A stretch of 64,000 nt of DNA from Neobacillus dielmonensis. Its GTDB lineage: Bacteria > Bacillota > Bacilli > Bacillales > Cytobacillaceae. The DNA lies in assembly GCF_000612665.1 (NCBI RefSeq), contig NZ_HG942058.1:1-64000 (forward strand). The letters are read 5' to 3'. This document shows, in pieces, positions 16,298-25,135 of this stretch; positions within the stretch are counted from its first letter, which is position 1; each line of letters begins with the position of its first letter. Position numbers and translations under genes: made by a program. The notes beneath the pieces are model-generated. The model was not told the DNA's origin, made no database searches, and was given only the letters and a program-made list of their open reading frames with translations.

Positions 16298-16346
16298 GAC
16301 GCCTCCCATTATGTATATCTGCGCCAACAGATATACGGGAGACGTC
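16298..16346 (+). other. Long hairpin inside the transposon left end
   Basis: Inner perfect 9-bp stem GTATATCTG / CAGATATAC with a CGCCAA loop; outer stem GACGCCTCCC / GGGAGACGTC with one mismatch. It lies between the left terminal sites and the first gene and may block read-through transcription or act at the RNA level. Confidence 0.6.
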
Positions 16347-16389
16347 CCCTAAAAAAACTATATGGTTATTGTAACAGATTATAAGCTAA

Positions 16390-16920
16390 TTGAAAACAAT
16401 GGAGTTTTTGGTTAGAAGTGCGGGGAGGACTCCTTCGCCCTGTTGTGGGAAAAGCATGAGCGTTATTGGTACTAGAGAAAGAAAAGCAAGAGAAAGTTCT
16501 GGAGAGACAATAGTATATAATATTCGGCGTTTAGGTTGTGATCAATGTGGCCAAATTCATCATGAATTACCAGATTTCTTAGTTCCATATAATAGATATA
16601 AGGCAGAGTGTATAGAGTCGGTTCTTTCGAACCCCTCAACACATGATGTTCCAGCTGATGAATTTACTTTATTTCGTTGGTTTGAATGGTTTCATTATTT
16701 CGTAGATTACTGGGCTAATTGCCTCCTATCTATTATGCTTCGAACTAATCAGGATAAGGTCCCTTTGCATCTGACGTCCGCAAATGCAGAGACTGCACTT
16801 CATAGAATAGGACGACTGGTCGGGAATGCCCCTAGATGGCTGGAGAGAATTGTCCGGCCGATTGTAAATTATAATTTGTGGATACAGACCCGTTCCGCAT
16901 TCTTGTCCGACGATAGCTGA
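16390..16920 (+). CDS. DUF6431 domain protein (transposon-associated)
   Basis: A 176-residue protein beginning from a TTG (16390) or the ATG at 16399. It has a zinc-ribbon pattern: CCGK near residue 18 and CDQCGQ near residue 50, followed by HHELPDFLVPYNRYK. This matches DUF6431, which commonly precedes transposases of this type. A helical C-terminal half follows. The role is unproven; target recognition or DNA binding by the zinc ribbon is an inference. It is the first gene of the transposon and is separated from the transposase by about 40 bases, which hold an AAGGAG ribosome site. Confidence 0.75.
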   Translation: MKTMEFLVRSAGRTPSPCCGKSMSVIGTRERKARESSGETIVYNIRRLGCDQCGQIHHELPDFLVPYNRYKAECIESVLSNPSTHDVPADEFTLFRWFEWFHYFVDYWANCLLSIMLRTNQDKVPLHLTSANAETALHRIGRLVGNAPRWLERIVRPIVNYNLWIQTRSAFLSDDS

Positions 16921-16960
16921 TTTACACTCATGATAATCACTTATATAAAGGAGTGTTATC

Positions 16961-18316
16961 ATGAGGGATCAAAAAAAGGCAGAAGAAATCGCAGTACAAC
17001 GGTTTCAGCTTATTGCCCCGCTCCTAGCGGAAGGGCTAGATGCTGGAAAAGCAAAGGAATTGAAAAATCATATATGTAAGACCAGCGGTCTGTCTGAAAG
17101 GACAATTAGACGTTATCTTGAGCAATATCGTAATGAAAGTTTTGAAGGGTTAAAGCCAAGAAGATTCTCGGGAAAAGCGAAAAAAGAGGCTATTCCCGAG
17201 AACCTATTAGAGCAGGCAATTCTGCTTCGTAAAGAAGCCCCTACCAGAAGTGTGGCACAAATTATTCAGATACTCGAGTGGGAGGGCTTGGCTGAATCAG
17301 GACAGCTGAAACGTTCTACCCTTCAAGAAAAGTTAACCGAACGAGGATATAGCACACGGCAAATGAAACTCTATTCTCAAACTGGAGTAGCAGCAAGACG
17401 ATTTCAAAAGAGTCATCGTAATCAGCTGTGGCAATCAGATATTAAATTTGGGCCTTATTTACCGATTGGACCGAATGGCTCGAGAAAGCAGGTCTACTTA
17501 GTCGCTATAATAGACGATGCGACCCGATTTATTCTGCATGGCGCCTTTTATCCTACCCTTGATTCAAGGATTATAGAGGATGCCTTTCGTAATGCCATAC
17601 AAAAATACGGTGTTCCAGAAGCCGTTTATTTCGATAACGGTAAACAATATCGCACCAAGTGGATGTCTCGTACATGTTCCAAGTTAGGTACGAGACTAAT
17701 CTATACAAAACCGTATGCCGCTGAGTCAAAAGGCAAAGTTGAACGTTTTAATAGAGTGGTAGACTCTTTCTTGGGTGAAGTGGCCCTAGAGAAGCCAACT
17801 ACCTTAGATCGTTTGAATGAGCTTTTTCAAGTATGGCTTTCAGAGTGTTATCAAAATAGACCGCATTCCGGCCTTGGTGGAAAAATGAGCCCTGAGACTG
17901 CTTTTCGAAGCGATAAAAAAGCACTTCGATTCATTAACCCGAATAAACTAGCGAATGCTTTCTTGCATTGTGAGACTAGGAAAGTAGATAAGGCTGGATG
18001 CATTAGTTTTATGGAGCAAAAATATGAAGTAGGTCTCTCCTTTATTGGTCGTCAAGTGGATGTTGTCTATGATCCTGCAGATTTGGAAGAGTTAACAATT
18101 GAATACGAGGGTTATAACCCTTGGAGAGCAAAAAAACTGGTGATTGGAGAAAAGTCCGGAAAGCGTCCAACGTTGCCTTCACACCTCCAAACAATTGAAG
18201 TCGATTCTTCTAGATTGCTTAAAGCTGCCGAAAAGAAGCATCAAGAAAGAAAAGTCGAACAAGCTCCAGCTGTTTCTTTCCGTGCAGTTTGGAAGGAGGA
18301 TGGCAAAGATGTTTGA
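16961..18316 (+). CDS. DDE transposase, Tn552/TniA/Mu-like
   Basis: A 451-residue transposase. The N-terminus has a helix-turn-helix (SGLSERTIRRYLEQYRNESF). The central rve integrase core has NQLWQSDIKFG (first Asp), AVYFDNGKQY (second Asp) and ESKGKVERFNR (Glu). It ends in a Mu-type C-terminal beta domain. All three catalytic acids are present. The ATG has AAAGGAGTG in front. Its stop overlaps the start of the ATPase gene by eight bases, which is typical of the transposase-ATPase pair in Tn552, Tn5053 and relatives. Confidence 0.9.
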   Translation: MRDQKKAEEIAVQRFQLIAPLLAEGLDAGKAKELKNHICKTSGLSERTIRRYLEQYRNESFEGLKPRRFSGKAKKEAIPENLLEQAILLRKEAPTRSVAQIIQILEWEGLAESGQLKRSTLQEKLTERGYSTRQMKLYSQTGVAARRFQKSHRNQLWQSDIKFGPYLPIGPNGSRKQVYLVAIIDDATRFILHGAFYPTLDSRIIEDAFRNAIQKYGVPEAVYFDNGKQYRTKWMSRTCSKLGTRLIYTKPYAAESKGKVERFNRVVDSFLGEVALEKPTTLDRLNELFQVWLSECYQNRPHSGLGGKMSPETAFRSDKKALRFINPNKLANAFLHCETRKVDKAGCISFMEQKYEVGLSFIGRQVDVVYDPADLEELTIEYEGYNPWRAKKLVIGEKSGKRPTLPSHLQTIEVDSSRLLKAAEKKHQERKVEQAPAVSFRAVWKEDGKDV

Positions 18317-19108
18317 GGGCTTTTACGGAATGGAATATACTCCTTTTACAAGGGATGTCCCTACCACTCAACTTTATGAATCTCTTACGATGCAAGAAGT
18401 ATTGGCCTGTTAAAGTATGCGGCAGAAAGGCAATTATTTGCCGTATTAACAGGCGATTGCGGTACTGGTAAAACCACAACAATCCGGAAATTCGTCGATG
18501 GCCTGGATCAGGGGAAATTTCAAGTACTGTATTTATCTGATTCGAAGCTAACTCCTAGGCATTTTTATAAAGGATTATTAGAACAGCTAGGTTCAGAAGC
18601 TAAATTTTATCGAGGGGATGCCAAACGGCAGCTGCATCGTGAAATTGAGTTAATGAGAGGGATTCATGGAATTCAGCCGGTTGTCGTGGTGGATGAGTCA
18701 CACCTTTTAGATCGAGAAATGCTTGAGGAAGTTAGATTTTTACTGAATTTTAAAATGGACGCGCAAAGTCCGATGGCTCTTATCCTTGTGGGTCAAAGTG
18801 AATTATGGGATCGTTTACGTCTTCAATCATACGCAGCTATACGTCAACGAATCGATATCCAATTCAAACTAGGTCACTATGATCGAGCACAAGTGGATGC
18901 TTATGTCTCACGACATCTAGAATATGCCGGCATTGACCAACAGATTTTCTCAGATGGTGCTTTAGAAGAGATTCATCGGTTTTCTGGAGGGACACCGAGA
19001 CTTATTAATAAATTATGTACACACAGCCTCCTATATGGAGCCCAAAATGGGCGTCGTATCATTGATGATCATATGATTAAGCATGTCATTCAAGGAGAAC
19101 TGTCATGA
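18309..19108 (+). pseudogene. Transposition ATPase (TnpB/TniB/ExeA-like), frameshifted
   Basis: The frame starts at 18309 (MFEGFYGMEYTPF), overlapping the transposase stop with GGAGG upstream. It stops at 18411 after EVLAC. The protein continues in the -1 frame: LKYAAERQLFAVLTG, Walker A GDCGTGKTTT, Walker B PVVVVDESHLLD, sensor LILVGQSEL and RFSGGTPRLINKL, to 19108. Adding one T in the TGTTAAAG context would restore it, so this is a one-base deletion or a read error. The family (Tn552 p271, TniB, ExeA-type AAA) selects targets and activates the transposase. Confidence 0.85.
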
Positions 19109-19350
19109 GAGAAATAAAAACTTGGACTGAGATGGAATATAATGGTTACCTCAAGTATTGGGAGTATTATTGGGCTGAGGGGACAAGGCTCTGCAAGGTG
19201 CTCCTTGGTGAATCTTTCAAAATCCACCTTGGAAATGGATTAGAAATACCGTGTCAAATTGAATTTGGTAAGGACTGGTACATGATTATTGGTCCCAATA
19301 AGACAAAATTTTATTTAAATCCAAGAGAAACCTATCAGATAGTCATCTAG
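19105..19350 (+). CDS. Small transposon protein (possibly DUF5348)
   Basis: An 81-residue protein whose ATG overlaps the ATPase stop by four bases (ATGA), preceded by AAGGAG. It looks like a small beta-rich fold: SFKIHLGNGLEIPCQIEFGK and then DWYMIIGPNKTKFYL. This resembles the small DUF5348-type proteins found near mobile elements, but the assignment is weak. It is the last gene of the transposon, followed within about 60 bases by the right terminal sites. Function is unknown. Confidence 0.6.
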   Translation: MREIKTWTEMEYNGYLKYWEYYWAEGTRLCKVLLGESFKIHLGNGLEIPCQIEFGKDWYMIIGPNKTKFYLNPRETYQIVI

Positions 19351-19474
19351 TATAAAATTAAGGGAAGCAGCTGTAGTTTGACTGCTTCCCTTAAATATTG
19401 GACATAAAATCCGTCAAAAACAGGACAAAATACCCCGTCAATTTTCTGACATTTAAAAGAGTTATTAACAATAA

Positions 19475-19545
19475 AGCATTTCTTATTCAACTAAACTCCC
19501 CCGTTACTTAAATAAGAAAAAGACTTCACTCTAAATTGAAGTAAA
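19475..19545. repeat. Dispersed intergenic repeat copy
   Basis: CTTATTCAACTAAACTCCCC, CGTTACTTAAATAAGAAAAAG, then an ACTTCA / TGAAGT arm pair. It lies directly outside the transposon right end. Confidence 0.55.
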
Positions 19546-19607
19546 GCACATGTCAGTAAAATAAAAAGAAAGGAGGTAGTCCATAAAAAAAGGCAGCCTC
19601 CTTAGAT

Positions 19608-20252
19608 TTATAACGGGATATTAAATTTTCCCTTTTGCTTTCGCTCCAGACTAGCGAAATAGGAACGCATTAGTTTCATGGAAAACTGAAAGATGGGACT
19701 TTGAATAAAAGTATATGCAAATGTCATAATAAAGACAGGACCACCCAGGATTAAGCCGATAATCAAGATGACACTCTCGACAACGATTCTTGCTCGGCTG
19801 ACCGATAACCCGGTTTTTTCCGAAACGGAAAGCATGAAACCATCCCGTGGACCGGCCCCAATTCCCGCAGCCACATAGATTCCTCCGCCAATGCCGGTTA
19901 TGATGATACCCAATAACAAGATTAGTAGATTCAACCACCAATTCTCGTTTTCACGAGGAAGAATGTTGAGATGCAAAAAGAAATCCATGATTGGGCCAAT
20001 TGATAAGGCATTTAGAAAGGTCCCAATACTAATATACTTCCTATCAACGACAAGTGTAATCAGCACCAGTACTAAGCCGCATATGACACTCCAAGTCCCA
20101 ATCGTGAACCCGAACCGTTGGAACAGAGCGACGTTTAATACCTCCCATGGATGTAGCCCCAAGGATTGAACATTCACTGCTATCGCATTTCCTAATCCAA
20201 AGAAAGTTAAGCCAAGAAAAAAATTAAAATACCGTAATAGCCATAGTGACAT
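19608..20252 (-). CDS. yczE: YczE/YyaS/YitT-family membrane protein
   Basis: A 214-residue polytopic membrane protein with about five hydrophobic segments. The N-terminus has FFLGLTFFGLGNAIAVNVQS and LGLHPWEVLNVALFQRFGFT, and the C-terminal half has GIGAGPRDGFMLSVSEKTG. These are marks of the YczE-like family. B. subtilis YczE has been linked to surfactin production, but the molecular role is unclear. The ATG lies after a weak GAGGTGTAGAG site. It is unrelated to the mobile elements on either side, which probably landed around it. Confidence 0.75.
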   Translation of the reverse strand: MSLWLLRYFNFFLGLTFFGLGNAIAVNVQSLGLHPWEVLNVALFQRFGFTIGTWSVICGLVLVLITLVVDRKYISIGTFLNALSIGPIMDFFLHLNILPRENENWWLNLLILLLGIIITGIGGGIYVAAGIGAGPRDGFMLSVSEKTGLSVSRARIVVESVILIIGLILGGPVFIMTFAYTFIQSPIFQFSMKLMRSYFASLERKQKGKFNIPL

Positions 20253-20572
20253 CTCTACACCTCTACATCATATATTTATTAACTACTTTAGATGAAGAGG
20301 CCTAAAAGAACAAGATAATTGTTAATTGGAGTAGGGTCGCGACCAAGGTTTTCCCTTGGTGCATTCCGTTCTGTCTGAGAAATCCAGTCCGCAACCTTGT
20401 TTAACATTTCTTGAACCTGTTAGTGGGTGTTTTATTATAGGTTTAAGAACCCTATGCATGCAGATAGGAGGTTTTTACTTACCATATGTCATTAGTAAAA
20501 TTCCGCTTATTTGTCCGACTAAACTGCCGTTCGTACAACAGGTTCAAAGGTGTTCAAATGTAAAAAGCCAGC
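20253..20572. other. Interval with a dispersed-repeat fragment
   Basis: No gene. Contains the small perfect hairpin ACCAAGG / CCTTGGT (about 20341-20359) and a truncated repeat copy near 20506-20545 with GACTAAACTGCCGTTCGTAC. Confidence 0.4.
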
Positions 20573-21076
20573 GTGCCTAAATCTATGAACTGTCCTCAGT
20601 GTGGTGCTCCATCTGATTATCTTTATGCTAATAATGGAGGTAAAGGTCAGTATCAGTGTAAGGTGTGTTCGTGCTGTTTCAGTGATAAAAATCGATATTC
20701 AAAAGAGGCCATATTAAAGTGTCCTCATTGTTCAAAGGCTCTTGAAAAAATCAAAGAACGAAAAGACTTTGACGTTATCAAATGTAAAAATAATGACTGC
20801 TCTTATTACCTTCAGAAAATAAACAGTATGTCTTCGAAGGTAAAGAAACAATTCAAAAAGGATCCCCAATCCTTTAAGTTAAGATACATTTTTCGGCAGT
20901 TTAAGATTGACTTTCAACCTTTGTCTAAAGAGCCTCCTCGTAAGCCCAAAGTAGATTTATCAAGGCTTTATGTGTCGCCACATACATTGGGGCTCATTTT
21001 AACCTATCATGTAAACTATGGCCTTTCGGTCCGAAAGACGGCTGCCCTCATAAAGGATGTTCATGGAGTATCGATC
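20573..21076 (+). pseudogene. Zinc-ribbon DDE transposase, truncated by an IS21 remnant
   Basis: Starts GTG at 20573 (MPKSMNCPQCGAPS). Two zinc ribbons (CPQC...CKVC; CPHC...CKNNDC) and a long basic linker precede SPHTLGLILTYHVNYGLSVRKTAALI. This is the N-terminal part of a larger transposase. At about 21076, just after KDVHGVSI, homology ends and the DNA becomes the reverse of an IS21 istA gene. The remaining open frame to 21256 is antisense to istA and not part of the protein. The catalytic DDE domain is missing, so it is a dead fragment. The exact IS family is not decided. Confidence 0.7.
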
Positions 21077-21077
21077 T

Positions 21078-21973
21078 TCTGTAGTTCTGCATTTAATTCT
21101 TCAATAGTAAAACAATGTGTATTTCTCAATGCCGCTATGATCCAGGTTGGAAATTGTACCAACAGAGCCTTCAACACTTGCTTTATCCTTTGGGCTGCGC
21201 ACACGTGCCGGAATAATGATTGTATTGTAATGGCTGGCCATTTTCTTTTACGTTAGATTCAATACAAGATCTCTGAAGTGTGCTTCGTGACACCCGTTTT
21301 CAGATTATACGAAACCACAATTTGCGTTACACCGCCAAAATATTCATAAGCATGGATATGTGCATTAATCCAGGAACGCTGGTCCATTGAAAGCGTCGCT
21401 TCCGCATGCGTGAATTGACTGCACGGCAATGTAGCGATAAATACGTACGCTTTTACTTTTTCTCCGGTATCCCTATCAATGATGAAAAGTGTGGATCCAG
21501 CCCAATCAACCTCCATTATTTCGCCAGGTTTTCTCCGAATACGCATCGTCGCCTTGTATTTTTGAGCATAGTTGCCGTAATACCGTATAAAACTCCGATA
21601 GTAGTAAGGAATCGCGTTATTCGCACGGCTTCTCGCCTCGTATTCGTGATGCATGAGAGATAGAGTGACATTGGGTTTAACCAGCTCTTTGTGGATGTAT
21701 TCAAAATCAAGAGGCTGCCTTCCGGAGCCTTCCATAGTCTTTTCAGGAAAAAGAAATTCCTCAATCCATCTATCATTCCATTTCTTCCTTTAACGGACAT
21801 TCCAACCCTTTCTTTCCAGCCATTTCAATAACTTCGGTTACTTTCTGCCGCAAGCTGCCCGTACTGGCGGCAATACCTCTTAAGCTGATCCCCTCGGCAT
21901 TTAATTCCAATATCTTGCGATAATGGATTATAAAAAACCTCCCATATAGTGTCATATCGTTAGATATGCTCAC
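21078..21973 (-). pseudogene. IS21-family istA transposase remnant, multiply frameshifted
   Basis: Read leftward: an HTH start (YRKILELNAEGISLRGIAAS), then SRANNAIPYYYRSFIRYYGN, EVDWAGSTLFIID (first catalytic Asp) and SRQ/ALPCSQFTHAEATLSMDQ. Next comes VVSYNLKTGV, where the usual second Asp (PDN) is Tyr, and then PARVRSPKDKASVEGSVG with the catalytic Glu. The pieces lie in at least three frames (breaks near 21790, 21265 and 21155). The C-terminus is missing. An IS21-like end may persist near 22010-22080 (GGTGGTACATTTGATTGG). No istB is present. The element is inactive. Confidence 0.75.
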
Positions 21974-22092
21974 TAATTATACGGAAGGTTATGGATGGTA
22001 ACTAAGTTGTCTTTTAATGGTAAATTTCTTGGCACTCCCTGGTAAAAACAATGGCAGAGGTGGTACATTTGATTGGCCCTAATTACATGTAA

Positions 22093-22187
22093 AGCTACCA
22101 GTTAGTTGAACAAGAAAAGAGCCGCCATCGCAGCCCCTTGTTGAACTCTTGCCCCCGTTAACTTAATTACGTTTCTTCACAAACTTA
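22093..22187. repeat. Dispersed intergenic repeat, full copy
   Basis: Shows the palindromic core clearly: GTTGAACAAG-AAAAGAGCCGCC and GCAGCCCCTTGTTGAAC, then CTTGCCCCCGTTAACTTAATT and TTCTTCACAAAC. A useful reference copy. Confidence 0.65.
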
Positions 22188-22190
22188 TAT

Positions 22191-23375
22191 TTATTGTTCA
22201 TGTACACTGTCTAAAGGAAAACAAATAGTAAATGAAGTTCCTTGTTTCAGAATACTTGTAGCATCAATGGTTCCACCATGATCCTGAATGATTTTCTGAC
22301 AAATAGAAAGCCCTAGCCCCGTTCCTTCAGATTTCGTTGTATAAAATGGACTAAAGATTTTTTTTAGGTCTGTCTCTCTTATACCTACACCCATATCACT
22401 AACCTCAACAACCGCTTTGTTCTCAACATTTAACAATCGAATTGTAATATCTCCATTTTCAACCATAGATTCCATGGCATTGTTTATTAAATTAACAAAA
22501 ACCTGTACTATTTTATCGAAATCCATGCTTACAAAAAGATGGGGATTGTACTCCGTGTATACGATTTTGTGTCCTGAACTGATGACTTTGGATTCTGTTA
22601 GAGAGATTACCTTTTTTAGACACTCATGGATAGAATAAGTTTGGTATAAAGAAACCATTGGTTTTGAAAATTGTAGGAATTCCACAGTTAATTTATTCAT
22701 CCTACTAACCTCACCTTGGATTAAATCATACCAAGGTTGTATATTATAATCATGCTCTTTGGAATGTTGAAGGAACCCTTGAATGATTGTTAGGGGGTTT
22801 TTAATTTCATGTGCAAGTCCAGCAGCCATTTCAGCTAAAAGCTTGTTTTTTTCTTCTTTATAGTGTAATTCTTCACGTTTCTTCTCTTCTATGAGGTAAT
22901 TCTTTTTTCTCTCCATTTCAATGATATATTGAATGATGAGCACTACAGCTAGAGAAGTTAAGTAGTCTGATCCAATTGCAAGAATGCTATAGGAATTTCC
23001 AGGGGTATAAGAAATTCGTATAACAGTGTAAAAAGTAATTAAGACAAAACCAAGAAAAATCCCCTTTACGACTCCTTTGATGTGAAATAAAAATTTACTA
23101 AGTAAAATAATATAAATCGAGTAACACCAATTTAGTTGCGTTGTAAAGTGAAACAATAGTAACGCTATTATTTCTATAGTCGATATATAAATAAAATAAC
23201 GGAGATATATCCTTTCCAAATAATTGCATGTTATAAAAAGAATGCCTAGTAATATGATTAAAATATTGTTTTGAGATCTCTCCAAGGTTATCGAAGAAAA
23301 AATAACAAATATAACATAAATCGGCAAGACGATTTGATACATTAAACGAAAAAACATAGCTGCTCTGCTCTCCAA
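22191..23375 (-). CDS. Membrane sensor histidine kinase (sporulation-kinase-like)
   Basis: A 394-residue kinase. About six hydrophobic segments fill residues 8-152, with short loops and little extracellular sensor. A coiled linker rich in Glu and Lys leads to HisKA with GLAHEIKNPLT (His near 189). HATPase_c follows with QVFVNLINNAMESM (N box), VEVSDMGVGI (G1), KIFSPFYTTK (F box) and GTGLGLSICQKI (G2). This architecture resembles KinB and related Bacillus kinases feeding the sporulation phosphorelay. No response regulator is adjacent, which fits that idea but does not prove it. The start may be the TTG at 23375 or the ATG at 23357; GGAGAGC favours the latter. Confidence 0.88.
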   Translation of the reverse strand: MESRAAMFFRLMYQIVLPIYVIFVIFSSITLERSQNNILIILLGILFITCNYLERIYLRYFIYISTIEIIALLLFHFTTQLNWCYSIYIILLSKFLFHIKGVVKGIFLGFVLITFYTVIRISYTPGNSYSILAIGSDYLTSLAVVLIIQYIIEMERKKNYLIEEKKREELHYKEEKNKLLAEMAAGLAHEIKNPLTIIQGFLQHSKEHDYNIQPWYDLIQGEVSRMNKLTVEFLQFSKPMVSLYQTYSIHECLKKVISLTESKVISSGHKIVYTEYNPHLFVSMDFDKIVQVFVNLINNAMESMVENGDITIRLLNVENKAVVEVSDMGVGIRETDLKKIFSPFYTTKSEGTGLGLSICQKIIQDHGGTIDATSILKQGTSFTICFPLDSVHEQ

Positions 23376-23478
23376 TTCAATTACCTATGGTTAACCAACT
23401 AAGTATACACAATTTTACGATCAAGGACTCAGTATAATTTTACATTTATGTTAAAAAAACTGTTTTTGTGTTCGTGGT

Positions 23479-23550
23479 GTTCAATTAACCTGCTCCGTTA
23501 GTTAAATAAAAAAGGCTGCCGTAGCAACCTAGTTAAAAAACCTCCTTTAC
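23479..23550. repeat. Dispersed intergenic repeat copy
   Basis: TTCAATTAACCTGCTCCG, TTAGTTAAATAAAAAAGG, then CTGCCGTAGCAACC as core. Confidence 0.6.
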
Positions 23551-23591
23551 AAATAAGAAGTTAGAACACCAACGGGTGCGCTCCCATTCTT

Positions 23592-23720
23592 TTATTGTTT
23601 TTTTAATTCTTTAACAATTTCGCTAATGCGTTTTTCTACTTCATAAAGGTTCTGTTGCATCCGATCACGCCGACCCGTCAAGACCTGCAATTCCTTTTTT
23701 AATTCCTCTGTTTTGCTCAT
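23592..23720 (-). CDS. Small coiled-coil protein (42 residues)
   Basis: ATG at 23720 with AGGGGGAAATC in front. It encodes MSKTEELKKELQVLTG, then RRDRMQQNLYEVEKR and ISEIVKELKKQ, ending in TAA. The heptad-like pattern of Leu, Ile and charged residues predicts one long helix or coiled coil. I do not recognise the family. The ribosome site and clean coding pattern make it likely to be real despite its size. Function is unknown. Confidence 0.55.
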   Translation of the reverse strand: MSKTEELKKELQVLTGRRDRMQQNLYEVEKRISEIVKELKKQ

Positions 23721-23785
23721 GATTTCCCCCTGCTGTTGATTGATATATCATTAGTATGCTTGTAGCCGCCGTCCTCAGACAAGGA

Positions 23786-23816
23786 AGAAAATGTCTGCCT
23801 TAGTGGCAGACATTCT
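23786..23816 (-). terminator. Terminator of the nuclease lipoprotein gene
   Basis: Perfect 10-bp stem AATGTCTGCC / GGCAGACATT with a 5-base loop, followed on the minus strand by TTCTTCC. Confidence 0.7.
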
Positions 23817-23903
23817 TTGATCAAGGTTTAAGACAGCGAAAGCACCTATTTTTTCTGATTTTGATTCATATTTGTATTGCATGTGTATAAATATCGTATT
23901 TGT

Positions 23904-24890
23904 TTACTCACCTACTAGTCCATCACCATCTCGATCGTCCATGTATTTATAAAGCCATGAATCGCGCGTAATTGGCATTTTAAACCCAGCAGCTTTAGCT
24001 TCAGCGATTGTAACACTTCCATTATGATTGGTATCTACCTTACTAACATCTTCATTACTACTTACCGTTTCGTTTGCTGCTACATTGTCTGTTTTTGGTG
24101 GCGCACTGCTAGTGTCTGTCGTAATCCCTAAATTTTTGTTCACTTCATCTGGGTTTACATTGTCAAATTCATCTGTAATACTTCTGCCCTGAATTTTGTA
24201 TGTGAATTTATAATGATTAGGAGTTTGTGTCTGAGAATTTGGGTATGATATCACTGCTACGAAATCCGTGCAACCACCTGCATCTCGAATCACTTTCTCC
24301 ATATAAGCTTGATCACCGTGCCGATTGAGAGTGCTGTCCTGAGGTGTAATGTTATATGCGTTTGATACTCCTCCAAGTGAGTCAGCAATCACATGTCCTT
24401 GGTCTAAGTCTGGACTCTCTGTGCCAGGAACCTTTGCTTCATCAGGATAGTATCTGCCAGACGATAAAACGTGTTCTGTTTTCGGATTTTGGAGGGTAAC
24501 ATTTTTTGCCTCAACACGAATTAGCTGTCCGTATTCATTTGTAAAAGCCCAATATTCCCTGTCGCCAAACCCGATATCAACTCTGACATTCGGTTTTCTA
24601 TATCCTGACATATCTCCGCCATCAACTGCAATTAGTGTATATTTACTGTAATCAAAGTCACCATTAACACTTGTTATCGCTGGTGTACTAGTGGCACTAA
24701 CTGAGTTTGATTTTTCGACTTCATCTTCAGGTGTATCTTTTTTACTTTCAACAGTGGCTGCTTTCTTTTTGCTTACTTCTTGAGTATTATTTATTTTCAT
24801 TTTTTCCTCTTTGCTAGTTGTTTCATTTGATGAACAAGCTGCAAGGAAAACTAATAAAAACGCCATAAATAAGTAGGTTAATTTCTTCAT
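23904..24890 (-). CDS. Lipoprotein DNA/RNA non-specific endonuclease with EF-hand-like tail
   Basis: Starts at ATG 24890 (MKKLTYLFMAFLL) with AAAGGGGAC; a longer frame to 24929 overlaps that site. The lipobox LAAC near residue 19 predicts a membrane-anchored lipoprotein. After a Lys/Glu/Ser-rich linker comes a beta-beta-alpha-metal nuclease domain. It has LDQGHVIADSLGG (the DRGH-type active site, catalytic His), NITPQDSTLNRHGD (metal-binding Asn) and YMEKVIRDAGG. The C-terminus has two calcium-loop-like motifs, DTNHNGSVTIAEA and DDRDGDGLVGE, like EF-hand or excalibur ends but without the excalibur cysteine. It probably degrades extracellular nucleic acid at the cell surface. Confidence 0.85.
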   Translation of the reverse strand: MKKLTYLFMAFLLVFLAACSSNETTSKEEKMKINNTQEVSKKKAATVESKKDTPEDEVEKSNSVSATSTPAITSVNGDFDYSKYTLIAVDGGDMSGYRKPNVRVDIGFGDREYWAFTNEYGQLIRVEAKNVTLQNPKTEHVLSSGRYYPDEAKVPGTESPDLDQGHVIADSLGGVSNAYNITPQDSTLNRHGDQAYMEKVIRDAGGCTDFVAVISYPNSQTQTPNHYKFTYKIQGRSITDEFDNVNPDEVNKNLGITTDTSSAPPKTDNVAANETVSSNEDVSKVDTNHNGSVTIAEAKAAGFKMPITRDSWLYKYMDDRDGDGLVGE

Positions 24891-24992
24891 ATATTGTCCC
24901 CTTTTTTTAGATATCTGTAGAAACACCAATACTATTATACTACTAAAACACTTTAAATATAATCCTAATGTTATTAACCTAGTATGATAAAA

Positions 24993-25065
24993 TTCCTTAT
25001 TCCATTAAACTGACTGACACGTTAGTTCAAAAAGCAAATTGACCCTGCATCAATCTTTGCCGGAA
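24993..25065. repeat. Dispersed intergenic repeat copy
   Basis: CCATTAAACTGACTGACACG, TTAGTTCAAAAAGC, then CTGCATCAATCTTTGCCGG; diverged. Confidence 0.5.
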
Positions 25066-25080
25066 TACCAAAAAAGACAT

Positions 25081-25107
25081 AAAAAAGACCGTCGTGAGAC
25101 GGCTTTT
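25081..25107 (-). terminator. Terminator of lipoprotein gene 25136-26008
   Basis: Hairpin CCGTC-GTGA-GACGG extended to GACCGTC / GACGGCT; six A at left give T6 on the minus strand. Confidence 0.75.
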
Positions 25108-25135
25108 AATTAAAGTAAAGATTTATATTCCCTAA

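Larger units (their letters stand above)
16193..19451 (+). mobile_element. Tn552/Mu-type transposon (DUF6431, DDE transposase, ATPase)
   Basis: The outer ends match as inverted repeats. The left begins TGACCGAAAGTTGACGG; the right, read inward on the minus strand, begins TGTCAGAAAATTGACGG. Each end carries two TTGACGG-like sites exactly 24 bases apart (left 16203 and 16227; right 19411 and 19435), each followed by TGTCC. This is the multi-site end layout of Tn552/Tn7/Mu-like elements. Cargo is four genes in one direction. A TAAAA word occurs on both flanks but offset by two bases, so a target duplication is not proven. The ATPase frameshift suggests the copy cannot move on its own. Confidence 0.8.

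Noticed and set aside
20573..21256. A single 227-residue transposase
   Set aside because: After about 21076 the minus strand reads as istA (KDKASVEG block), so the C-terminal 60 residues of the + frame are antisense.
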